A stretch of 64,000 nucleotides of DNA from Leishmania infantum JPCM5. Taxonomy: Eukaryota > Euglenozoa > Kinetoplastea > Trypanosomatida > Trypanosomatidae. The stretch lies in NCBI RefSeq assembly GCF_000002875.2, contig NC_009394.2, positions 186,001-250,000 on the forward strand, given 5' to 3'. Shown here piece by piece: positions 32,377 through 42,226 of the stretch; position 1 is the stretch's first letter, and every line of letters begins with the position of its first letter. The translations under genes and the position numbers were made by a program. The notes beneath the pieces are model-generated. The model was not told the origin of the DNA, did not search any database, and worked only from the letters and a program-made list of their open reading frames with translations.

Positions 32377-35300
32377 ACGGTGGATAGGACGGGTGCTGAT
32401 GGCGTGTCCCCTGCTCCCCCCTCCCTCCCTCCCTCTCGTTGTCTCTCGGAAGAGCTCCACGCTGTCCTTTCATCTCCTCGCCTGTTCTACGCTTGCTTCG
32501 CTGCGCCGCTGCACCGGGCCGGTCCTCGCCGACCCTCGCCTGCCCTCTCCCCCTCCTCTCTCCCGCCACCCCACCCCGCTCCCCGCTGCGCACGGTGCCT
32601 GTGCGCTTGGAGAGAGGTGCAGCAGCGCGCGGGAGCTGAGGGAGGGAGGGGGTGTCGTGCGCGGGTGCGCATGCCTTCTTTCACTTCCTTATTTGTCTTC
32701 TTTTACCTCGCTTATACACCCACCGCGCACCCCCACCCGCTGGCGGCCATCCGCGGCATCCGCGGGTGCGGGCGCGTGCGTGTGGCACGGTGGTGTCACG
32801 CCCGCCGTTTTGCCGAGCCCGGCCGCCACGCGCTGGTCGGGCTTCTGCCTCCTATTCCATGGCGTGTGTGTGGGTGTGCGCGGGGTCTGTTATTGTGGCA
32901 GCTGTATACTGCGCTGCGCCCCCTCCCCTCCCCTCCCCCTCGCGGTCCCTCTGTTCTGTGTGTTGTCACCTCTTCGTTGGGGACTTCTTTCTCTGGACGC
33001 TTCGTGATGGCTCGCGTTCTTCGCTGTTGCGTGTCCGTCACCGGGGCCTCCTCTCACCGCGCTCCCTCTCCCTCCCGTCTCCCTCGTGGCTCTCTATACG
33101 CCTTCCTTCTACTCTCTTCTGCCCTCCCGCCCATCGGCCTGACTTCGTCGTTGTGTTGTGTGCGGGTCGCCCTGCGCTGTCATCTCCTGTGCGTGTCTGT
33201 GTGCGGAGCTGTGCAACGTTATATCCTTCACTGCGGCGTCAGAGACCCTGCCCGGTGACGCCTCCGCCGCCACAGGTGCCTGTAGGCTGTGGTGGGCGGC
33301 ACGACAGCAGCTGGCACGCGGCGCCCGCACCCTATCCGACTCCCTCCCCCTCACCCTCCCAAGCCCTCCGCCTTCCTTCCCTCCTCTGTTTCTGTGGCTC
33401 CGGCCAAACAGCCGAAATGCGTGAAGCGCATGCGGGCGCGGTGCGCGCACGCGTTCGCGTACGTCTGACCTGCGTGGAAGCCTCGCGTCACAGCCCGGAG
33501 GGGACATGCGGCATCCATGGCGGCGAACGCCGGCGTGAGCTCCGCCCCCGCCCACCCCCTGAGCTCGTGTCCCTCGTGGCCTTCCCTCGCGGTGCGCTGG
33601 GCAACGCGGTCACCGCGGCCTATCCCACCTGTGCGCGCGCATTTGCATGACCGCCCATTGCCTTGCACGCGCCAGTGCGCCGCTTGCTGGGTAAGTGCTG
33701 CCCTCAAGAAAACGTGCGTCAGGATGCAGGCGCTCTCCCCGTGCTGCGGGGCCGGCTTCTGCCCCTCTCTTCCCCGGGCTCGCCGAGGCAGCCCTGTCTT
33801 CCAGGCGGGCATTGCCTGCGGTGGAGCAAAGGTGTGGGATAGTGAGAGGAGACCTTGCCCACGGCCCCTCCCTTAGCGGGCATGCGCGGACAGCCATGTC
33901 GCTGTCCGCCTCGCTATGTCGCCGTCTCACTCCTTCACATGCACGGCACTCCCCTAACCCTTCCTCGTGCCCTCACTCAGTCGTATTCCCTTGGCATCCG
34001 CCACGTCTCCCCTGCCCGCTGTTGTCCTGTCAGGCTGTCGATGTATGCGTGACGGAGTGCACCGCTTCGGCCCTCGCGCGCTCGCTCGCTGCGTTGATTG
34101 CGTTGAAGGGCGGGGGGGGCGACAGTGCAGTGCGCAGACACGCACACAATCCAAGGCACGCTCTCATTCACGGCTCGAGCGCCGTCCCAGCCGCCATCCC
34201 TCTGCCGTCGCTGTCCGCGTCGCTGTGGGTCCGCTTGCTCCCCGGTGCGCCGCTCACGCCATCACGCCAGCCGCCGTTCAGACCCCGCTCAACCCCCCCC
34301 CAAACGGCCACGGCCACCACCACCACCCCACACACGCACGGACACACACAGCGTCGTCCTCGGCGACGTCCCTTGTCGTGCCCCCTCTGCTGTGCAGCAC
34401 CCCTGCGCGTCGTTGTGTGGCTCACAGCAGTGTCGGTGCGACGCCGCACTGGGCGGGCGAAACGACTCGCACGGGGGAGGGCGGCCGCTGCTGCTGCTCC
34501 CCTGCGCCTTGCCTGTCGCATTGTTTGGGGTGGCCCCCTCTCCACGGGGCCCTCGTGGGGACGCTGCGGCCTCTCGTGGGAGGACGGGCGTGCACGCGGG
34601 CTCCGATGGGCCCCCTTGTCTCTGCGCCTGGCTTGCTGGCCTCGCTCAGTGTCCCGCGGCCAGCCGTGCTGCGTCAGCGCACCCCTGCCCAGCTCATGCG
34701 AACTGCGCACCCGTCAAGAGGCGACGGTGGCGAAAGGCGCGCGTGTGGCACGAGCACACACGCCGTCACTGCTGCCGTGGTGCCCACTCGCTTTCCTTGG
34801 TCCCTTGCATGCAGCGTGCCTGCCTCGCTCTCAGCGAGGCGAAGTACTTTGCGAGGGGCGGACGGCAGGAGCGCCAACCAAAACTGCACAGAAGACGCGC
34901 TGCTGTGCGCGGTGGCGGTGCCGCTGGTGGTAGTCTGAACACCCGAGCAGCAGCTCATGCGGCGGCGGACGCGGAAGGCGCACACTCCGTGCACGGAGTC
35001 TACTCCAACGTGCGCGGTGCAGCGCGACATCACGTGACGGTCTCTGGTACTGCTGCCACCGGCGCGAGAGACAGAGACGCGGTCCTGCTGCGTCTCTCCG
35101 ACTCGGATACGGCGCAGGACGGGCTTCGGCCCGGTCAAGCAAGGGAGGGGGCGGTGGGTGGTTGAACGGCGTCTCCCGTGGGTGGAGGTGGTGTGACGCG
35201 GGAGTGCACCACGACGGCCGTTGCCGCCCCGAAAGCCGCCGTGAGCACGAGCGTCGGCCGTGCCGACCGCACAGACTCTGCCGCCGCCGCGCGTACCCCC

Positions 35301-35406
35301 GACCGCGCTTCGCACGGCCGTCAGCGTGGTCGTCGGAAGCGGCGCCGATCCGCGCGACAACAGCGAGAATCTCCAGAACCCACGGCCGCCGCAGACATCA
35401 TCTGTC
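32377..35406. other. Spacer between GP63 copy 4 and the helicase fragment
   Basis: About 3 kb. The first ~500 bases are the class B GP63 3' UTR, shared with copy 5. From about 33000 the sequence is GC-rich and unique in the window. Open frames (for example 33695-34933 and 34125-35165) have no recognisable motifs and overlap one another, so I do not call a gene. The frame just left of 35407 (STSVGRADRTDS and following) could be the low-complexity N-terminus of the helicase, displaced by a frameshift. Confidence 0.5.
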
Positions 35407-36190
35407 ATGTTGGACCCCACGCAAGCGAAAGCGGTCGATCTGGCTGTACGCGGCTTCAACATCTTCGTGACGGGCGGCGCTGGAACGGGCAAGTCGCAGA
35501 CGCTGCGTGCCATCGTAGCGGCGCTGCGAAGTCGCGAGGTGCACGAGTCTGAGGAGACCTTGCGTGCGGTGGCGAGCGCGGCCGATTCGCCACAGCGGGG
35601 TGGCAGCGGCCGGCGTGCGGGCGCGAGGGAGTCGGATGTGGCGCGAGAGGAGGGGCGGAGCGTGCAGCGTGGTTTCGCAGAGCCATCACCGCCGTCTCGC
35701 CTGTCCGAACTCTCGCGCGCCACCACATCCGTGTCGAGGTCGAGCCCGCGCTCCTCTTCGGCCGCCCGCGCTGTGCCGGCCCTGAGCAGCGTCTGCGCCA
35801 CCGCCACGACGGGACTGGCAGCGATGCAGCTGCACGGCGTGGCCATCAACACGTTTGCCGGCGTCGGACCTGGTCGTGGAACCCCGTGGCAGCCGCTTCG
35901 CACGGTGCAGAAGAACGCGGAGGCGGCGCAGCGCTGGCGTCGATGCCGCGTCCTGCTCATTGATGAGGTCAGCATGCCGGAAGCCTCGCTCTTGGAGCCG
36001 CTCTACTACATCGCACATCGAGTGCGTCGATGCACCAACGTGCCCTCTGGCGGCATGCAGGTGATCTTGTGCGGCGTCTCTTTCCAGCTGCCACCGATTG
36101 CAGGCCGCGGGGGGCTGTGGTGCTGGCGAACGACCTCCTCGTCTCGCCCGTTATGGACGCGGCGCCGCAAGCGCGTGGGCGCCCGCTGCC
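35407..36190 (+). pseudogene. PIF1-family DNA helicase, N-terminal fragment (truncated)
   Basis: PIF1 helicases unwind DNA 5' to 3' and act in kinetoplast or nuclear DNA maintenance; Leishmania has several. From ATG 35407 the product starts MLDPTQAKAVDLAVRGF, the typical PIF1 entry, followed by Walker A GGAGTGKS (35473-35496). After a Ser/Arg-rich insert come the Walker B LLIDEVSM (about 35950-35976) and [15 protein letters not shown]. In the last motif the usual GDFxQLPP has lost its Asp. The frame then breaks near 36100; the continuation ([15 protein letters not shown]) is in another frame and stops being helicase-like at about 36190. There the GP63 leader sequence begins without a gap. The helicase core after motif III (about two thirds of the enzyme) is absent, so it cannot be functional. 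The long frame through this region into GP63 sequence is not a fusion: it is out of frame with GP63. Confidence 0.8.
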
Positions 36191-36257
36191 TCTCTCCCTC
36201 CCCCACCACCTCCCCTCGCACCCTCCCTTGCCTTCTCCCTGTCCCCTCCCTCCCCAG
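36191..36257 (+). promoter_or_regulatory. Trans-splice acceptor of GP63 copy 5, abutting the helicase fragment
   Basis: The shared pyrimidine tract starts right after the helicase homology; AG at 36256-36257, 143 bases before the ATG. Confidence 0.75.
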
Positions 36258-36400
36258 ATCCGCCAACGCATCCGATCCCGCTACACCCCCCTCTCCCCCG
36301 CCCACACGCACGCGCACACCGCCGTGCACAAGCCCTCGCCCTCGCCCTCGCCGTCGCCACCACACCCCACTGCCCACAGCGCCCCCGCGCCTGCAGAGCC

Positions 36401-38197
36401 ATGTCCGTCGACAGCAGCAGCACGCACCGGCACCGCAGCGTCGCCGCGCGCCTGGTGCGCCTCGCGGCTGCCGGCGCCGCAGTCATCGCTGCTGTCGGCA
36501 CCGCGGCCGCGTGGGCACACGCCGGTGCGGTGCAGCACCGCTGCATCCACGACGCGATGCAGGCACGCGTGCGGCAGTCGGTGGCGCGCCACCACACGGC
36601 CCCCGGCGCCGTGTCCGCGGTGGGCCTGCCGTACGTTACTCTCGACACCGCGGCCGCCGCCGATCGCCGGCCGGGCAGCGCGCCCACAGTCGTGCGCGCC
36701 GCGAACTGGGGCGCGCTGCGCATCGCCGTCTCCACCGAGGACCTCACCGACCCCGCCTACCACTGCGCTCGCGTCGGGCAGCACATCAAGAGGCGACTTG
36801 GCGGCGTCGACATATGCACCGCCGAGGACATCCTCACCGACGAGAAGCGCGACATCCTGGTCAAGCACCTCATCCCGCAGGCGCTGCAGCTGCACACGGA
36901 GCGGCTGAAGGTGCGGCAGGTGCAGGACAAGTGGAAGGTGACGGGCATGGGCGACGATGTGTGCAGCGACTTCAAGGTGCCGCCGGCGCACATCACCGAT
37001 GGCCTGAGCAACACCGACTTCGTGATGTACGTCGCCTCCGTGCCGAGCGAGGGGGATGTGCTGGCGTGGGCCGCGACCTGCCAGGTGTTCTCTGACGGCC
37101 ATCCAGCCGTGGGCGTCATCAACATCCCCGCGGCGAACATTGCGTCGCGGTACGACCAGCTGGTGACGCGTGTCGTCACGCACGAGATGGCGCACGCGCT
37201 CGGCTTCAGCGACACATTCTTTACAGACAAGCGCATGCTGCACAATGTGGGGAAAATACGAGGAAAGCCGCATAACGCTCCCGTGATCAACAGCAGCACG
37301 GCGGTGGCGAAGGCGCGCGAGCAGTACGGCTGCGACACCTTGGAGTATCTGGAGATGGAGGATGAGGGCGGTGCGGTCTCCGCCGGGTCGCACATCAAGA
37401 TGCGCAACGCGCAGGACGAGCTCATGGCGCCTGCCGCAGCTGCCGGGTACTACAGCGCCCTGACCATGGCCATCTTCCAGGACCTCGGCTTCTACCAGGC
37501 GGACTTCAGCAAGGCCGAGGTGATGCCGTGGGGCCGGAACGCCGGCTGCGCCTTCCTCAGCGAGAAGTGCATGGAGGACGGCATCACGAAGTGGCCAGCG
37601 ATGTTCTGCAACAGCGATGACGCCCTGCGCTGCCCCACCAGTCGTCTCAGCCTCGGAGCGTGCTCTTTGGCCACCTTCCAAAGTCTTCCGCCGTACTGGC
37701 AGTACTTCACGGACCCGTCCCTCGCCGGCATCTCCGCCTTCATGGACTACTGCCCTGTCGTGGTGCCCTTCGGCAACGGCAGCTGCGCACAGAATGCCTC
37801 TAAGGTGATGGCAGCTGTGCAGGCATTTAACGTCTTCTCCGACGCGGCGCGCTGCATCGATGGCGCCTTCAGGCCGAAGACGACCGAAACCGTAACAAAT
37901 TCGTACGCCGGACTGTGCGCCAACGTGCGGTGCGACACGGCCACGCGCACGTACAGCGTGCAGGTGCGCGGCGGCAGCGGCTACGCCAGTTGCACGCCGG
38001 GCCTCAGAGTTGAGCTGAGCACCGTGAGCAGCGCCTTCGAGGAGGGCGGCTACATCACGTGCCCGCCGTACGTGGAGGTGTGCCAGGGCAACGTGCAGGC
38101 TGCCAAGGACGGCGGCAACGCCGCGGCTGGTCGCCGTGGTCCGCGCGCCGCGGCGACGGCGCTGCTGGTGGCCGCGCTGCTGGCCGTGGCGCTCTAG
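36401..38197 (+). CDS. GP63: Leishmanolysin GP63, copy 5, GPI-anchor type, variant patches
   Basis: 598 residues, one fewer than copy 1. Signal peptide, Cys48, HEMAH, the third zinc His and Met-turn are intact and the GPI tail is standard. Private patches: [13 protein letters not shown] near residue 217; [19 protein letters not shown] after the active site; [12 protein letters not shown] near 318; MEDGITKW at 391, which removes the Asn394 sequon; and [15 protein letters not shown] near 418. The N-terminal ~215 residues match copy 2. The mixture of identical and divergent blocks is what repeated gene conversion gives. The gene lies downstream of the helicase fragment and shares its 3' UTR class with copy 4. 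Confidence 0.95.
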   Translation: MSVDSSSTHRHRSVAARLVRLAAAGAAVIAAVGTAAAWAHAGAVQHRCIHDAMQARVRQSVARHHTAPGAVSAVGLPYVTLDTAAAADRRPGSAPTVVRAANWGALRIAVSTEDLTDPAYHCARVGQHIKRRLGGVDICTAEDILTDEKRDILVKHLIPQALQLHTERLKVRQVQDKWKVTGMGDDVCSDFKVPPAHITDGLSNTDFVMYVASVPSEGDVLAWAATCQVFSDGHPAVGVINIPAANIASRYDQLVTRVVTHEMAHALGFSDTFFTDKRMLHNVGKIRGKPHNAPVINSSTAVAKAREQYGCDTLEYLEMEDEGGAVSAGSHIKMRNAQDELMAPAAAAGYYSALTMAIFQDLGFYQADFSKAEVMPWGRNAGCAFLSEKCMEDGITKWPAMFCNSDDALRCPTSRLSLGACSLATFQSLPPYWQYFTDPSLAGISAFMDYCPVVVPFGNGSCAQNASKVMAAVQAFNVFSDAARCIDGAFRPKTTETVTNSYAGLCANVRCDTATRTYSVQVRGGSGYASCTPGLRVELSTVSSAFEEGGYITCPPYVEVCQGNVQAAKDGGNAAAGRRGPRAAATALLVAALLAVAL

Positions 38198-38692
38198 ACG
38201 GTGGATAGGACGGGTGCTGATGGCGTGTCCCCTGCTCCCCCCTCCCTCCCTCCCTCTCGTTGTCTCTCGGAAGAGCTCCACGCTGTCCTTTCATCTCCTC
38301 GCCTGTTCTACGCTTGCTTCGCTGCGCCGCTGCACCGGGCCGGTCCTCGCCGACCCTCGCCTGCCCTCTCCCCCTCCTCTCTCCCGCCACCCCACCCCGC
38401 TCCCCGCTGCGCACGGTGCCTGTGCGCTTGGAGAGAGGTGCAGCAGCGCGCGGGAGCTGAGGGAGGGAGGGGGTGTCGTGCGCGGGTGCGCATGCCTTCT
38501 TTCACTTCCTTATTTGTCTTCTTTTACCTCGCTTATACACCCACCGCGCACCCCCACCCGCTGGCGGCCATCCGCGGCATCCGCGGGTGCGGGCGCGTGC
38601 GTGTGGCACGGTGGTGTCACGCCCGCCGTTTTGCCGAAAACCGGCCGCCACGCGCTGGTCGGGCTTCTGCCTCCTATTCCATGGCGTGTGTG

Positions 38693-38793
38693 NNNNNNNN
38701 NNNNNNNNNNNNNNNNNNNNNNNNNNNNNNNNNNNNNNNNNNNNNNNNNNNNNNNNNNNNNNNNNNNNNNNNNNNNNNNNNNNNNNNNNNNNN
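38693..38793. other. Assembly gap (N run) at the right edge of the GP63 array
   Basis: About 100 N bases. Copy 4's 3' region continues past the equivalent point, but here the sequence after the gap is different, so array sequence may be missing. Confidence 0.98.
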
Positions 38794-40250
38794 TGCGGTG
38801 TAAGGCCTCTGCACCGACGCGACATTGGGCGGACGGGGAGCCGCGTGCATGAAGCGGGCGGCAGAGCAAGCCGGCTTCACGGGCATGCGATGGGGCCACG
38901 GCCCCGCCGAGCGTTTAGGTGCGGCAGCGCACCTGGCGGTGCCTTCGCGCTCTTTGTGTGGAACTGCAAGGGCCGCCTGATGCATCGGCCCACCTTCATG
39001 TGGGTAGCACGTCTGCCATCGCTGCTTTCTGAAAGGGCTGCTCACACAGTCATGCAGTCAACGCGGAACTCCATGACTGCATGTCTCCCCTTCCATGCGT
39101 GGCCCATGGCCCGTTACACACAAGGCGGCGAAACGTCCACCGGCAAGCCGAGCAGTGATCCCGTCTATTCAGTGCTAAGGGGCACGACTGGCGACACGGG
39201 GAGGTACGACAGGAAGCTGGAAGGGCGGGTGGCTCTGCACTCTCGTTCGTACGTAAGCACCGGCATATACGCGTACCGATGTCCTTGTAACAAAGAAGCG
39301 CTCTACTTCTGCTAGTGTGGCCCTCTCGTCGTAGCTCACTCTCTCACTCCCTCCCAACTCTCTCTCCCCCTCTCGACGGCGAAGGAAAGGAAGTGTTTGT
39401 GTGCTGAAAGGTCGACTCTTTCCTTTCTCGCGCTTCACCCACCCACGCACGTACCCCCTTCCCTACCCCTTGCACACTCTGTCCCGCCACCACTTTTCTC
39501 CTACTTTACGCCCCGCTGCGTCACTCCCATAGGGCCTCCCTGTGCACCGGGCAACCAAAAAGGAGGGAGGCGTGTCACGCACAGACAGAGACGTGCCCTC
39601 TTCCCTCTCCCTTCCACCCCCCCCCTCCCTCCCGCCCTCACTCTTCTGGCGAACAGGACTCTTATATTTCGCGCGTCCGTGGTGCATCCGCGCCTTTTTC
39701 GTGTGCGTTATTCACTTTACTGTCGCGCGTGTTGGGTTTGTCTCTGCCGCCACCACCGCCACTGTCACCGCCACCGCAGCGGCTCTTCGATCCAAATCAG
39801 CGCGAGCACAGAGACGGAGGCGGAGACGAGTCGGGCGACAGACAAACGTCACGGCGACAAGACACAAGAGAAGGAAACTCAGTCAACGAAACAAATCGCG
39901 CGTGCAGTCATTCGAAGGAACGGACGGAAGCCCACGCACAGACACACATTTTTATGGTAGAGAACGACGCACCTGTCATTGATATTAACATAAGTATATA
40001 CATAGTTATATAGTGCTCTGTGCTCGTTGTGTTGCGCTCGTCTGTGGTTGGTTTGATTTGGTTCGTAAGGCATCTTTTTTTTTGGGTTTGCTCTCTCTCT
40101 CTTCGGCTTGTTGGTGTTGCGGTTGTTGCTCTTTTTCTCTTAGCGAGCTCATCCTCGCCATTGCTGTGTGTGTGTGTGCGTGTGCGTGTGTGCGCCGGCG
40201 TCTGGATAGTCAACGCGCCGCAAGTTGCACGCCTGGCCCTCGTCTCCTCG

Positions 40251-40279
40251 GTGGTGGTGGTGGTGGTGGTGGTGGTGGT
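40251..40279. repeat. GGT trinucleotide repeat
   Basis: About nine perfect GGT units in non-coding sequence upstream of MPK3. Confidence 0.85.
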
Positions 40280-40939
40280 CTACCCATTGTATTGCCGTAT
40301 CCTCTTTCTTCTTCGCTGTGCGCGTCTGGACGCCGCTCCGTTTCTTTTCGTTGTTGTCCTCTCCGTGTGTGAGTGTATATACATATATACACACATATGC
40401 ATACATACAGCAGCAGCAGCCACCCATACCTGGTGCACTCATTTTTTTTGGGTTCGCTTGTGTTTTCTCATTTGCGTGTCTTCCACTTGGCAAGGCGGCG
40501 GTTGGGAAGGTGCCGAACCGGAGAAAGAGGCCCCATTTCTTTTTAGTTGGTTCAAAGAACCAAAGAGAGCAGCGTACGCGCTGCCAGCACCTTCGCGCGC
40601 TCTTCATTCGCCCTGTGTGTCGCCTGCCACCCACCTACCCCCACCTACACCTACCCCTCTACCATCCCCTTCTGTCGTTTGAACTACTCGTGCATCTCGT
40701 TCTTCTTTCGTGAGGTTGTCGCACCTCTACCTGGCTAGCCAGCTATCCCTCTCTCCCTCTTGACGGTGACTAACACCGCCGTCGCTGGCCTTGCATCTTC
40801 TCTGTTTCTTCTTGTCCTCCCCTCCCCTCCCCTCCCCCTACCCTTTGTTTGGATCACATCCACGAGCGCTCATATCACCGGCCCCACCGGCCCACCTGCC
40901 ACAGGCTTCCCTCCCCCTCCCCTCTCTCCTCCACTGCCG

Positions 40940-40984
40940 CCATCACCCATCTTCTCACCTTCTTCTTTATTTGCTTTTCGGCAG
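40940..40984 (+). promoter_or_regulatory. Candidate trans-splice acceptor of MPK3
   Basis: A T/C-rich tract ending TTTGCTTTTCGGCAG places AG at 40983-40984, giving a 5' UTR of about 75 bases before the ATG at 41060. Confidence 0.65.
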
Positions 40985-41059
40985 CTTCTGTTACCCGAAG
41001 TAACCAAACAGGCAGTCGTGTACGGGTACGCAAGCACAAGCACACACAGAGTAACCAAA

Positions 41060-42226
41060 ATGCACAAGAGCAACCAGGAGCTGAGCGTGCCCAAGATTGT
41101 GGGGGACTTCAAGGTGTACAATGTGAGCGGCTCCCCATTCGAGGTTCCGTCCAAGTACACGCTGCTCAAGATCCTCGGCATGGGAGCCTACGGTATCGCG
41201 TGCAGCTGCTTGGATGGCGACACTGGCGAGAAGGTGTCCATTAAGAAGTGTCGCGACGTGTTCCGCGATGTGGAGGATGGCAAACGAGTGCTGCGCGAGA
41301 TCGATATGATGCGCTTCTTCCACCACGAAAACCTGCTCAATGTGGTGAACATTTTGCCTCCGCTGAAGCGCGAGTACCACAGCTTCGAAGACGTGTACGT
41401 CGTCACCCCGCTCATGGACGTAGACATGAATGTCGTACTGCGCTCTCGTCAGGTGCTCGAGGAGTCGCACATGCAGTACTTTGTCTACCAGATTCTGCGT
41501 GGCCTCAAGTACCTGCACAGCGCGAACGTCGCCCACCGCGACTTGAAGCCAGCCAACCTCGTCACAAACATCTCTTGTGAGCTCAAGATTATAGACTTCG
41601 GGCTGAGCCGCAGCGTCGATGTGCCGTACTCGGAGCTCACGGATTACGTCATCACGCGCTGGTACCGGCCACCGGAGCTGCTTCTGGAGAACACGAACTA
41701 TTCCACCGCAGTGGACATATGGTCTGTCGGGTGCATTTTTGCAGAGATGTACAACCGCAAGCCCGTTTTCCCAGGTCGCAATACGATGGACCAGCTGCGC
41801 ATGATCGCGCAGCACATTGGCAAGCCGCCAGCCAGCATCGTCGAGCACCGCGAGGCGCTGGAGAAGCTGAATGAACTGCCGGACGGGTCACTCAACATTC
41901 CCAAACTCGTCCCCGGGCTGGCCGGCAACACGGAGGGCATAGACTTTCTCTCCAAGATGTGGACGCTAGACCCGAGCAAGCGTCCGACCGCGGCTGACAT
42001 GCTCGCGCACCCATACCTGGCCCACCTGCACGACGAGGAAGATGAGCCGACCTGCCCCTGCCCCTTCCTGTGGGCACATGAGAGCACCCCGATGGGCGTC
42101 TCGGAGCTTCGTCGCGCCTTCTGGGCTGACATTGTTGACTACAATCCGTCTCTGGAGCAGGCCACGCCGCCGGTGACGACGGCTGGTGGCAGCAGCTCAA
42201 AGAACGGCAGCGGCCACCATCACTAG
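41060..42226 (+). CDS. MPK3: Mitogen-activated protein kinase 3 (TDY-type MAPK)
   Basis: 388 residues, the length of Leishmania MPK3. Ser/Thr kinase of the MAPK family; in L. mexicana MPK3 is activated by a MAPK kinase and its loss shortens the flagellum (known from the family, not shown here). Landmarks: glycine loop GMGAYG 40-45, the ATP lysine Lys62 (VSIKK), Glu80 in helix C, catalytic HRDLKPAN from 159, DFG 179-181, activation-loop motif Thr194-Asp195-Tyr196 and the MAPK signature WYRPPELLL. All catalytic residues are present. The C-terminal extension after the kinase core is short and Gly/Ser-rich and ends in three His. The ATG at 41060 follows a splice acceptor by 75 bases; the open frame further upstream (from 40760) is CT-rich UTR and not expected to be translated. 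Single copy in the window. Confidence 0.95.
   Translation: MHKSNQELSVPKIVGDFKVYNVSGSPFEVPSKYTLLKILGMGAYGIACSCLDGDTGEKVSIKKCRDVFRDVEDGKRVLREIDMMRFFHHENLLNVVNILPPLKREYHSFEDVYVVTPLMDVDMNVVLRSRQVLEESHMQYFVYQILRGLKYLHSANVAHRDLKPANLVTNISCELKIIDFGLSRSVDVPYSELTDYVITRWYRPPELLLENTNYSTAVDIWSVGCIFAEMYNRKPVFPGRNTMDQLRMIAQHIGKPPASIVEHREALEKLNELPDGSLNIPKLVPGLAGNTEGIDFLSKMWTLDPSKRPTAADMLAHPYLAHLHDEEDEPTCPCPFLWAHESTPMGVSELRRAFWADIVDYNPSLEQATPPVTTAGGSSSKNGSGHHH

Larger units (their letters stand above)
38198..40939. other. Intergenic region between GP63 copy 5 and MPK3
   Basis: The first ~495 bases are the class B GP63 3' UTR, up to the N gap at 38693-38793. The 520 bases after the gap keep one frame open to 39315 but show no known motif. 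The rest is UTR-like, with CT-rich blocks, a T-run near 40075, a TG run near 40165-40195 and a GGT repeat. No gene is supported. Confidence 0.6.

Noticed and set aside
33695..35165. Long plus-strand frames between GP63 copy 4 and the helicase fragment
   Set aside because: Three overlapping frames are open together, which is expected in GC-rich DNA; none has a motif or a convincing start.
35260..37095. Apparent 611-residue fusion of PIF1 helicase with a downstream Arg/Pro-rich chain
   Set aside because: After the junction the frame reads GP63 DNA in the wrong frame; the Arg/Pro-rich part is a shadow.
38473..39315. 280-residue frame spanning the third N gap
   Set aside because: It includes the N run and GP63 3' UTR; the part after the gap has no motif.
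40760..41059. 100-residue N-terminal extension of MPK3
   Set aside because: It is CT-rich leader upstream of and across the splice acceptor; the known MPK3 length fits the ATG at 41060.
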